64,000 bases of DNA. It comes from Dugong dugon (lineage: Eukaryota > Chordata > Mammalia > Sirenia > Dugongidae). Made by a program: the position numbers and the translations under genes. Where the stretch lies: NCBI GenBank assembly GCA_030035585.1, contig CM057464.1:26491465-26555464 (forward strand), read 5' to 3'. The notes below the pieces were generated by a model. It did no database searches, was not told the DNA's origin, and saw only the letters and a list, made by a program, of their open reading frames with translations. Each line of letters starts with the position of its first letter. Position 1 is the stretch's first letter. Shown here one piece after another: positions 47,867 to 59,700 of this stretch.

Positions 47867-50800
47867 ATGCAGCATCCTCCTTCAAGCTGCTTAACTGAAG
47901 CTACTGAAGTATTCAGTTATGTTAGAAGAAAGAGTCTGCCCAACAAAAGCTTCTTTCTCAAACGTTCTGACAGTGGGAAAAGACTGTATAGTGTGAGCCT
48001 AGAACGTATTGGAATGCCCTGGTTTTCAAAGGGAACTTTCGATAACAAGGGTGGAAGGAAGGTAGTAATGGCTTTCCAAGCAAAACAGGCAGATTGTTTG
48101 CCTTCAGCTAGAGGATGGCAGAAGAAGTTCACGTTTGCTGACTAAACGTTGTGTGCTTTTCGCGAGCACGTACATTCTTCCCTGTCTGAAAGAGAAAGCA
48201 AGAGCTTGTTACTGTCAGTCTGAGGATGAAGGGAGAACAATTCACTTCTTGTGTTAGAAAATCCCTCAGTGTTACAGGGCTATGAAAATTGCCTGTACAT
48301 TCCCTACCTCGAAACAGTGTATGACTTTTCTCCCTATCAAGTAGTTGAAGCCGTTCAGGTTTTAAACCCTTCACGGAGGCATTCTCTGCTGCGCAGCTGA
48401 GAATAAATCTTTACAGACGGTATCCCTAAAGCAGAAGGGAACATGCGTATCTCCCGTTCTGGAAGAGGAATGAGGCAAAACCATAGCTGTGCTGAGTAAA
48501 AACTTTGTTAGCAACTAGTGTATGTTCTCAGTTCACCACATGAAAGAGAGAGCAAAATGCAGGGTTCTCCTTGAAGCTGCTTAACTGAAGCTACTGAAGT
48601 ATTCAGTTATGTTAGAAGAAAGAGTCCGCCCAACAGAAGCTGCTTTCTCAAATGTTCTATCAGTGGGAGAAGATTGGAGAGTGTGGGCCTAGATAGTATT
48701 GGAATGCCCTAGTTTTCAAAGGGAACTTTTCATAACAAAGAACGAAGGTACTAATGGCTTTCCAAGCAAAACAGGCAGATTGTTTGCCTTCAGCTAGAGG
48801 ATGGCAGAAGAAGTTCAGTTTTGCTGACTAAACCTTGTGTGCTTACCGCGAGCATGTAGCTTCTTCCCTGACTGAAGGAGAATGCAAGAGCTTGTTACTG
48901 TCAGTCTGAAGGATGAACGGAGAACGATTCACTTGTTGTGTTAGAAAATCCCTCTGTGTTACATGCCTAAGAAAGTTGCCTGTACATTCTCTACCTGGAA
49001 ATAGTGTATGACTTTTCTCGCTTTCAAGTTGTTGAAGGCGTTCAGGGTTTCTAGCATTCCGGGAGGCATTCTGTGCTGCCCGGCTGAATACCGCTTTATA
49101 GACGGTATCCCTAAAGGAGAAGGGAAACTGCGTTTCTCCTGTTCTGCAACACGGATGAGGCCAAACAGTAGTCCTGCTGAGTAAAAGCTTTGTTAGCAGG
49201 ACGAGTAAGTTCCCCTTTCACCACATGAAAGAGAAAGCAAAATGCAGCGTTCTCCTTCAAGCTGCTTAACTGAAGCTACTGAAGTATTCAGTTATGTTAG
49301 AAGAAAGAGTCCGCCCAACAGAAGCTGCTTTCTCAAATGTTGTATCATTCGGAGAAGACTGGAGAGTGTGGGCCTAGAAAGTATTGGAATGACCTGGTTT
49401 ACAAAGGGAACTTTCCATAACAAGGAAGGAAGGTACTAATGGCTATCGAAGCAAAACAGGCCGATTGCTTGCCTTCAGCTAGAGGATGGCAGAAGAAGTT
49501 CAGTTTTGCTGACTAAACTTTGTGTGCTTATCGCGAGCACGTAGATTCTTCCCTGCCTCAAAGAGAAAGCAAGAGCTTGTTACTGTCAGTCTGAGGATGA
49601 ACGGAGAACGATTCACTTGTTGTGTTAGAAAATCCCTCTGTGTTATATGCCTAAGAAAGTTGCCTGTACATTCTCTACCTGGAAATAGTGTATGACTTTT
49701 CTCGCTTTCAAGTTGTTGAAGGCGTTCAGGGTTTCTAGCATTCCGGGAGGCATTCTGTGCTGCCCGGCTGAAACCGCTTTACAGACGGTATCCCTAAAGG
49801 AGAAGGGAAACTGCGTTTCTCCCGTTCGGCAACAGGGATGAGGCCAAACAGTAGTCGTGCTGAGTAAAAGCTTTGTTAGAAGCAAGTGTAAGTTCCCCTT
49901 CAGCACATGAAAGAGAAAGCAAATGCAGCGTTCTCCTTGAAGCTGCTTTCTGAAGCTACAGAAGTCTTCAGTTACCTTAGAAGAAACAGTCCTCCAACCA
50001 GAAGCTACTTTCTCAAATGTTCTGTCAGTGGGAGAAGACTGGAGAGTGTGGGCCTAGATAGTATTGGAATGCCCTAGTTTTCAAAGGGAACTTTTCATAA
50101 CAAAGAACGAAGGTACTAATGGCTTTCCAAGCAAAACAGGCAGATTGTTTGCCTTCAGCTAGAGGATGGCAGAAGAAGTTCAGTTTTGCTGACTAAACCT
50201 TGTGTGCTTACCGCGAGCATGTAGCTTCTTCCCTGACTGAAGGAGAATGCAAGAGCTTGTTACTGTCAGTCTGAGGATGAACGGAGAACGATTCACTTGT
50301 TGTGTTAGAAAATCCCTCTGTGTTACATGCCTAAGAAAGTTGCCTGTACATTCTCTACCTGGAAATAGTGTATGACTTTTCTCGCTTTCAAGTTGTTGAA
50401 GGCGTTCAGCGTTTCTAGCATTCCGGGAGGCATTCTGTGCTGCCCGGCTGAATACCGCTTTATAGACGGTATCCCTAAAGGAGAAGGGAAACTGCGTTTC
50501 TCCTGTTCTGCAACACGGATGAGGCCAAACAGTAGTCCTGCTGAGTAAAAGCTTTGTTAGCAGGACGAGTAAGTTCCCCTTTCACCACATGAAAGAGAAA
50601 GCAAAATGCAGCGTTCTCCTTCAAGCTGCTTAACTGAAGCTACTGAAGTATTCAGTTATGTTAGAAGAAAGAGTCCGCCAAACAGAAGCTGCTTTCTCAA
50701 ATGTTCTATCAGTGGGAGAAGATTGGAGAGTGTGGGCCTAGATAGTATTGGAATGCCCTAGTTTTCAAAGGGAACTTTTCATAACAAAGAACGAAGGTAC

Positions 50801-53800
50801 TAATGTCTTTCCAAGCAAAACAGGCAGATTGTTTGCCTTCAGCTAGAGGATGGCAGAAGAAGTTCAGTTTTGCTGACTAAACCTTGTGTGCTTACCGCGA
50901 GCATGTAGCTTCTTCCCTGACTGAAGGAGAATGCAAGAGCTTGTTACTGTCAGTCTGAGGATGAACGGAGAACGATTCACTTGTTGTGTTAGAAAATCCC
51001 TCTGTGTTACATGCCTAAGAAAGTTGCCTGTACATTCTCTACCTGGAAATAGTGTATGACTTTTCTCGCTTTCAAGTTGTTGAAGGCGTTCAGCGTTTCT
51101 AGCATTCCGGGAGGCATTCTGTGCTGCCCGGCTGAATACCGCTTTATAGACGGTATCCCTAAAGGAGAAGGGAAACTGCGTTTCTCCTGTTCTGCAACAC
51201 GGATGAGGCCAAACAGTAGTCCTGCTGAGTAAAAGCTTTGTTAGCAGGACGAGTAAGTTCCCCTTTCACCACATGAAAGAGAAAGCAAAATGCAGCGTTC
51301 TCCTTCAAGCTGCTTAACTGAAGCTACTGAAGTATTCAGTTATGTTAGAAGAAAGAGTCCGCCCAACAGAAGCTGCTTTCTCAAATGTTGTATCATTCGG
51401 AGAAGACTGGAGAGTGTGGGCCTAGAAAGTATTGGAATGACCTGGTTTACAAAGGGAACTTTCCATAACAAGGAAGGAAGGTACTAATGGCTATCGAAGC
51501 AAAACAGGCCGATTGCTTGCCTTCAGCTAGAGGATGGCAGAAGAAGTTCAGTTTTGCTGACTAAACTTTGTGTGCTTATCGCGAGCACGTAGATTCTTCC
51601 CTGCCTCAAAGAGAAAGCAAGAGCTTGTTACTGTCAGTCTGAGGATGAACGGAGAACGATTCACTTGTTGTGTTAGAAAATCCCTCTGTGTTATATGCCT
51701 AAGAAAGTTGCCTGTACATTCTCTACCTGGAAATAGTGTATGACTTTTCTCGCTTTCAAGTTGTTGAAGGCGTTCAGGGTTTCTAGCATTCCGGGAGGCA
51801 TTCTGTGCTGCCCGGCTGAAACCGCTTTACAGACGGTATCCCTAAAGGAGAAGGGAAACTGCGTTTCTCCCGTTCGGCAACAGGGATGAGGCCAAACAGT
51901 AGTCGTGCTGAGTAAAAGCTTTGTTAGAAGCAAGTGTAAGTTCCCCTTCAGCACATGAAAGAGAAAGCAAATGCAGCGTTCTCCTTGAAGCTGCTTTCTG
52001 AAGCTACAGAAGTCTTCAGTTACCTTAGAAGAAACAGTCCTCCAACCAGAAGCTACTTTCTCAAATGTTCTGTCAGTGGGAGAAGACTGGAGAGTGTGGG
52101 CCTAGATAGTATTGGAATGCCCTAGTTTTCAAAGGGAACTTTTCATAACAAAGAACGAAGGTACTAATGGCTTTCCAAGCAAAACAGGCAGATTGTTTGC
52201 CTTCAGCTAGAGGATGGCAGAAGAAGTTCAGTTTTGCTGACTAAACCTTGTGTGCTTACCGCGAGCATGTAGCTTCTTCCCTGACTGAAGGAGAATGCAA
52301 GAGCTTGTTACTGTCAGTCTGAGGATGAACGGAGAACGATTCACTTGTTGTGTTAGAAAATCCCTCTGTGTTACATGCCTAAGAAAGTTGCCTGTACATT
52401 CTCTACCTGGAAATAGTGTATGACTTTTCTCGCTTTCAAGTTGTTGAAGGCGTTCAGGGTTTCTAGCATTCCGGGAGGCATTCTGTGCTGCCCGGCTGAA
52501 TACCGCTTTATAGACGGTATCCCTAAAGGAGAAGGGAAACTGCGTTTCTCCTGTTCTGCAACACGGATGAGGCCAAACAGTAGTCCTGCTGAGTAAAAGC
52601 TTTGTTAGCAGGACGAGTAAGTTCCCCTTTCACCACATGAAAGAGAAAGCAAAATGCAGCGTTCTCCTTCAAGCTGCTTAACTGAAGCTACTGAAGTATT
52701 CAGTTATGTTAGAAGAAAGAGTCCGCCCAACAGAAGCTGCTTTCTCAAATGTTGTATCATTCGGAGAAGACTGGAGAGTGTGGGCCTAGAAAGTATTGGA
52801 ATGACCTGGTTTACAAAGGGAACTTTCCATAACAAGGAAGGAAGGTACTAATGGCTATCGAAGCAAAACAGGCCGATTGCTTGCCTTCAGCTAGAGGATG
52901 GCAGAAGAAGTTCAGTTTTGCTGACTAAACTTTGTGTGCTTATCGCGAGCACGTAGATTCTTCCCTGCCTCAAAGAGAAAGCAAGAGCTTGTTACTGTCA
53001 GTCTGAGGATGAACGGAGAACGATTCACTTGTTGTGTTAGAAAATCCCTCTGTGTTATATGCCTAAGAAAGTTGCCTGTACATTCTCTACCTGGAAATAG
53101 TGTATGACTTTTCTCGCTTTCAAGTTGTTGAAGGCGTTCAGGGTTTCTAGCATTCCGGGAGGCATTCTGTGCTGCCCGGCTGAAACCGCTTTACAGACGG
53201 TATCCCTAAAGGAGAAGGGAAACTGCGTTTCTCCCGTTCGGCAACAGGGATGAGGCCAAACAGTAGTCGTGCTGAGTAAAAGCTTTGTTAGAAGCAAGTG
53301 TAAGTTCCCCTTCAGCACATGAAAGAGAAAGCAAATGCAGCGTTCTCCTTGAAGCTGCTTTCTGAAGCTACAGAAGTCTTCAGTTACCTTAGAAGAAACA
53401 GTCCTCCAACCAGAAGCTACTTTCTCAAATGTTCTGTCAGTGGGAGAAGACTGGAGAGTGTGGGCCTAGATAGTATTGGAATGCCCTAGTTTTCAAAGGG
53501 AACTTTTCATAACAAAGAACGAAGGTACTAATGGCTTTCCAAGCAAAACAGGCAGATTGTTTGCCTTCAGCTAGAGGATGGCAGAAGAAGTTCAGTTTTG
53601 CTGACTAAACCTTGTGTGCTTACCGCGAGCATGTAGCTTCTTCCCTGACTGAAGGAGAATGCAAGAGCTTGTTACTGTCAGTCTGAGGATGAACGGAGAA
53701 CGATTCACTTGTTGTGTTAGAAAATCCCTCTGTGTTACATGCCTAAGAAAGTTGCCTGTACATTCTCTACCTGGAAATAGTGTATGACTTTTCTCGCTTT

Positions 53801-56748
53801 CAAGTTGTTGAAGGCGTTCAGGGTTTCTAGCATTCCGGGAGGCATTCTGTGCTGCCCGGCTGAATACCGCTTTATAGACGGTATCCCTAAAGGAGAAGGG
53901 AAACTGCGTTTCTCCTGTTCTGCAACACGGATGAGGCCAAACAGTAGTCCTGCTGAGTAAAAGCTTTGTTAGCAGGACGAGTAAGTTCCCCTTTCACCAC
54001 ATGAAAGAGAAAGCAAAATGCAGCGTTCTCCTTCAAGCTGCTTAACTGAAGCTACTGAAGTATTCACTTATATTAGAAGAAAGAGTCCGCCCAACAGAAG
54101 CTGCTTTCTCAAATGTTCTATCAGTGGGAGAAGATTGGAGAGTGTGGGCCTAGATAGTATTGGAATGCCCTAGTTTTCAAAGGGAACTTTTCATAACAAG
54201 GAACGAAGGTACTAATGTCTTTCCAAGCAAAACAGGCAGATTGTTTGCCTTCAGCTAGAGGATGGCAGAAGAAGTTCAGTTTTGCTGACTAAACCTTGTG
54301 TGCTTACCGCGAGCATGTAGCTTCTTCCCTGACTGAAGGAGAATGCAAGAGCTTGTTACTGTCAGTCTGAGGATGAACGGAGAACGATTCACTTGTTGTG
54401 TTAGAAAATCCCTCTGTGTTACATGCCTAAGAAAGTTGCCTGTACATTCTCTACCTGGAAATAGTGTATGACTTTTCTCGCTTTCAAGTTGTTGAAGGCG
54501 TTCAGGGTTTCTAGCATTCCGGGAGGCATTCTGTGCTGCCCGGCTGAATACCGCTTTATAGACGGTATCCCTAAAGGAGAAGGGAAACTGCGTTTCTCCT
54601 GTTCTGCAACACGGATGAGGCCAAACAGTAGTCCTGCTGAGTAAAAGCTTTGTTAGCAGGACGAGTAAGTTCCCCTTTCACCACATGAAAGAGAAAGCAA
54701 AATGCAGCGTTCTCCTTCAAGCTGCTTAACTGAAGCTACTGAAGTATTCAGTTATGTTAGAAGAAAGAGTCCGCCCAACAGAAGCTGCTTTCTCAAATGT
54801 TGTATCATTCGGAGAAGACTGGAGAGTGTGGGCCTAGAAAGTATTGGAATGACCTGGTTTACAAAGGGAACTTTCCATAACAAGGAAGGAAGGTACTAAT
54901 GGCTATCGAAGCAAAACAGGCCGATTGCTTGCCTTCAGCTAGAGGATGGCAGAAGAAGTTCAGTTTTGCTGACTAAACTTTGTGTGCTTATCGCGAGCAC
55001 GTAGATTCTTCCCTGCCTCAAAGAGAAAGCAAGAGCTTGTTACTGTCAGTCTGAGGATGAACGGAGAACGATTCACTTGTTGTGTTAGAAAATCCCTCTG
55101 TGTTATATGCCTAAGAAAGTTGCCTGTACATTCTCTACCTGGAAATAGTGTATGACTTTTCTCGCTTTCAAGTTGTTGAAGACCTTCAGGGTTTCTAGCA
55201 TTCCGGGAGGCATTCTGTGCTGCCCGGCTGAAACCGCTTTACAGACGGTATCCCTAAAGGAGAAGGGAAACTGCGTTTCTCCCGTTCTGCAACACGGATG
55301 AGGCCAAACAGTAGTCGTGCTGAGTAAAAGCTTTGTTAGCAGGAAGAGTAAGTTCCCCTTTCACCACATGAAAGAGAAAGCAAAATGCAGCGTTCTCCTT
55401 CAAGGTGCTTAACTGAAGCTACTGAAGTATTCAGTTATGTTAGAAGAAAGAGTCCGCCCAACAGAAGCTTCTTTCTCAAATGTTGTATCATTCGGAGAAG
55501 ACTGGAGAGTGTGGGCCTAGAAAGTATTGGAATGACCTGGTTTACAAAGGGAACTTTCCATAACAAGGAAGGAAGGTACTAATGGCTATCGAAGCAAAAC
55601 AGGCCGATTGCTTGCCTTCAGCTAGAGGATGGCAGAAGAAGTTCAGTTTTGCTGACTAAACTTTGTGTGCTTATCGCGAGCACGTAGATTCTTCCCTGCC
55701 TGAAAGAGAAAGCAAGAGCTTGTTACTGTCAGTGTGAGTATGAACGAACGATTCACTTGTTGTGTTAGAAAATCCCTCTGTGTTACATGCCTAAGAAAGT
55801 TGCCTGTACATTCTCTACCTGGAAATAGTGTATGACTTTTCTCCCTTTCAAGTTGTTGAAGGCGTTCAGGGTTTCTAGCATTCCGGGAAGCATTCTGTGC
55901 TGCCCGGCTGAAATCGCTTTACAGACGGTATCCCTAAAGGATAAGGGAAACTGCGTTTCTCCCGTTCTGCAACAAGGATGAGGCCAAACAGTAGTCGTGC
56001 TGAGTAAAAGCTTTGTTAGCAGGAAGAGTAAGTTCCCCTTTCACCACATGAAAGAGAAAGCAAAATGCAGCGTTCTCCTTCAAGCTGCTTAACTGAAGCT
56101 ACTGAAGTATTCAATTATGTTAGAAGAAAGAGTTCGCCCAACAGAAGCTTCTTTCTCCAATGTTCTATCATTGGGAGAAGACTGGAGAGTGTGGGCCTAG
56201 AAAGTATTGGAATGACCTGGTTTACAAGGGGAACTTTCCATAACAAGGAAGGAAGGTACTACTTGCTTTGAAAGTAAAACAGACAGATAGTTTGCCTTCA
56301 GCAAGAGGATGGCAGAAGAAGTTCAGTTTTGCTGACTAAACCTTGTGTGCTTACCGCGAGCATGTAGCTTCTTCCCTGACTGAAGGAGAATGCAAGAGCT
56401 TGTTGCTGTCAGTCTGAGGATGAACGGAGAACGATTCACTTGTTGTGTTAGAAAATCCCTCTGTGTTACATGCCTAAGAAAGTTGCCTGTACATTCTCTA
56501 CCTGGAAATAGTGTATGACTTTTCTCGCTTTCAAGTTGTTGAAGGCGTTCAGGGTTTCTAGCATTCCTGGAGGCATTCTGTGCTGCCCGGCTGAATACCG
56601 CTTTATAGACGGTATCCCTAAAGGAGAAGGGAAACTGCGTTTCTCCCGTTCTGCAACACGGATGAGGCCAAACAGTAGTCTTGCTGAGTAAAAGCTTTGT
56701 TAGAAGCAAGTGTAAGTTCCCCTTTCACCACATGAAAGAGAAAGGAAA
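47867..56748 (+). repeat. HOR copy 5: 13-mer P-Q-R-S-T-R-S-R-S-T-R-U*-V (8882 bp)
   Basis: Starts: P 47867, Q 48557, R 49242, S 49923, T-like 50606, R 51290, S 51971, R 52654, S 53335, T 54018, R 54702, U* 55385, V 56065. It contains an R-S tandem duplication. U* begins U-like ('caaggtgcttaac'), switches to R sequence ('tgttgtatcattcgg' to 'aatggctatcgaagc'), then returns to U ('gaacgaacgattc'). That is a conversion tract of roughly 200 bp. Confidence 0.92.
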
Positions 56749-59700
56749 ATGCAGCATCCTCCTTCAAGCTGCTTAACTGAAGCTACTGAAGTATTCAGTT
56801 ATGTTAGAAGAAAGAGTCTGCCCAACAAAAGCTTCTTTCTCAAACGTTCTGACAGTGGGAAAAGACTGTATAGTGTGAGCCTAGAACGTATTGGAATGCC
56901 CTGGTTTTCAAAGGGAACTTTCGATAACAAGGGTGGAAGGAAGGTAGTAATGGCTTTCCAAGCAAAACAGGCAGATTGTTTGCCTTCAGCTAGAGGATGG
57001 CAGAAGAAGTTCACGTTTGCTGACTAAACGTTGTGTGCTTTTCGCGAGCACGTACATTCTTCCCTGTCTGAAAGAGAAAGCAAGAGCTTGTTACTGTCAG
57101 TCTGAGGATGAAGGGAGAACAATTCACTTCTTGTGTTAGAAAATCCCTCAGTGTTACAGGGCTATGAAAATTGCCTGTACATTCCCTACCTCGAAACAGT
57201 GTATGACTTTTCTCCCTATCAAGTAGTTGAAGCCGTTCAGGTTTTAAACCCTTCACGGAGGCATTCTCTGCTGCGCAGCTGAGAATAAATCTTTACAGAC
57301 GGTATCCCTAAAGCAGAAGGGAACATGCGTATCTCCCGTTCTGGAAGAGGAATGAGGCAAAACCATAGCTGTGCTGAGTAAAAACTTTGTTAGCAACTAG
57401 TGTATGTTCTCAGTTCACCACATGAAAGAGAGAGCAAAATGCAGGGTTCTCCTTGAAGCTGCTTAACTGAAGCTACTGAAGTATTCAGTTATGTTAGAAG
57501 AAAGAGTCCGCCCAACAGAAGCTGCTTTCTCAAATGTTCTATCAGTGGGAGAAGATTGGAGAGTGTGGGCCTAGATAGTATTGGAATGCCCTAGTTTTCA
57601 AAGGGAACTTTTCATAACAAAGAACGAAGGTACTAATGGCTTTCCAAGCAAAACAGGCAGATTGTTTGCCTTCAGCTAGAGGATGGCAGAAGAAGTTCAG
57701 TTTTGCTGACTAAACCTTGTGTGCTTACCGCGAGCATGTAGCTTCTTCCCTGACTGAAGGAGAATGCAAGAGCTTGTTACTGTCAGTCTGAAGGATGAAC
57801 GGAGAACGATTCACTTGTTGTGTTAGAAAATCCCTCTGTGTTACATGCCTAAGAAAGTTGCCTGTACATTCTCTACCTGGAAATAGTGTATGACTTTTCT
57901 CGCTTTCAAGTTGTTGAAGGCGTTCAGGGTTTCTAGCATTCCGGGAGGCATTCTGTGCTGCCCGGCTGAATACCGCTTTATAGACGGTATCCCTAAAGGA
58001 GAAGGGAAACTGCGTTTCTCCTGTTCTGCAACACGGATGAGGCCAAACAGTAGTCCTGCTGAGTAAAAGCTTTGTTAGCAGGACGAGTAAGTTCCCCTTT
58101 CACCACATGAAAGAGAAAGCAAAATGCAGCGTTCTCCTTCAAGCTGCTTAACTGAAGCTACTGAAGTATTCAGTTATGTTAGAAGAAAGAGTCCGCCCAA
58201 CAGAAGCTGCTTTCTCAAATGTTGTATCATTCGGAGAAGACTGGAGAGTGTGGGCCTAGAAAGTATTGGAATGACCTGGTTTACAAAGGGAACTTTCCAT
58301 AACAAGGAAGGAAGGTACTAATGGCTATCGAAGCAAAACAGGCCGATTGCTTGCCTTCAGCTAGAGGATGGCAGAAGAAGTTCAGTTTTGCTGACTAAAC
58401 TTTGTGTGCTTATCGCGAGCACGTAGATTCTTCCCTGCCTCAAAGAGAAAGCAAGAGCTTGTTACTGTCAGTCTGAGGATGAACGGAGAACGATTCACTT
58501 GTTGTGTTAGAAAATCCCTCTGTGTTATATGCCTAAGAAAGTTGCCTGTACATTCTCTACCTGGAAATAGTGTATGACTTTTCTCGCTTTCAAGTTGTTG
58601 AAGGCGTTCAGGGTTTCTAGCATTCCGGGAGGCATTCTGTGCTGCCCGGCTGAAACCGCTTTACAGACGGTATCCCTAAAGGAGAAGGGAAACTGCGTTT
58701 CTCCCGTTCGGCAACAGGGATGAGGCCAAACAGTAGTCGTGCTGAGTAAAAGCTTTGTTAGAAGCAAGTGTAAGTTCCCCTTCAGCACATGAAAGAGAAA
58801 GCAAATGCAGCGTTCTCCTTGAAGCTGCTTTCTGAAGCTACAGAAGTCTTCAGTTACCTTAGAAGAAACAGTCCTCCAACCAGAAGCTACTTTCTCAAAT
58901 GTTCTGTCAGTGGGAGAAGACTGGAGAGTGTGGGCCTAGATAGTATTGGAATGCCCTAGTTTTCAAAGGGAACTTTTCATAACAAAGAACGAAGGTACTA
59001 ATGGCTTTCCAAGCAAAACAGGCAGATTGTTTGCCTTCAGCTAGAGGATGGCAGAAGAAGTTCAGTTTTGCTGACTAAACCTTGTGTGCTTACCGCGAGC
59101 ATGTAGCTTCTTCCCTGACTGAAGGAGAATGCAAGAGCTTGTTACTGTCAGTCTGAGGATGAACGGAGAACGATTCACTTGTTGTGTTAGAAAATCCCTC
59201 TGTGTTACATGCCTAAGAAAGTTGCCTGTACATTCTCTACCTGGAAATAGTGTATGACTTTTCTCGCTTTCAAGTTGTTGAAGGCGTTCAGCGTTTCTAG
59301 CATTCCGGGAGGCATTCTGTGCTGCCCGGCTGAATACCGCTTTATAGACGGTATCCCTAAAGGAGAAGGGAAACTGCGTTTCTCCTGTTCTGCAACACGG
59401 ATGAGGCCAAACAGTAGTCCTGCTGAGTAAAAGCTTTGTTAGCAGGACGAGTAAGTTCCCCTTTCACCACATGAAAGAGAAAGCAAAATGCAGCGTTCTC
59501 CTTCAAGCTGCTTAACTGAAGCTACTGAAGTATTCAGTTATGTTAGAAGAAAGAGTCCGCCCAACAGAAGCTGCTTTCTCAAATGTTCTATCAGTGGGAG
59601 AAGATTGGAGAGTGTGGGCCTAGATAGTATTGGAATGCCCTAGTTTTCAAAGGGAACTTTTCATAACAAAGAACGAAGGTACTAATGTCTTTCCAAGCAA

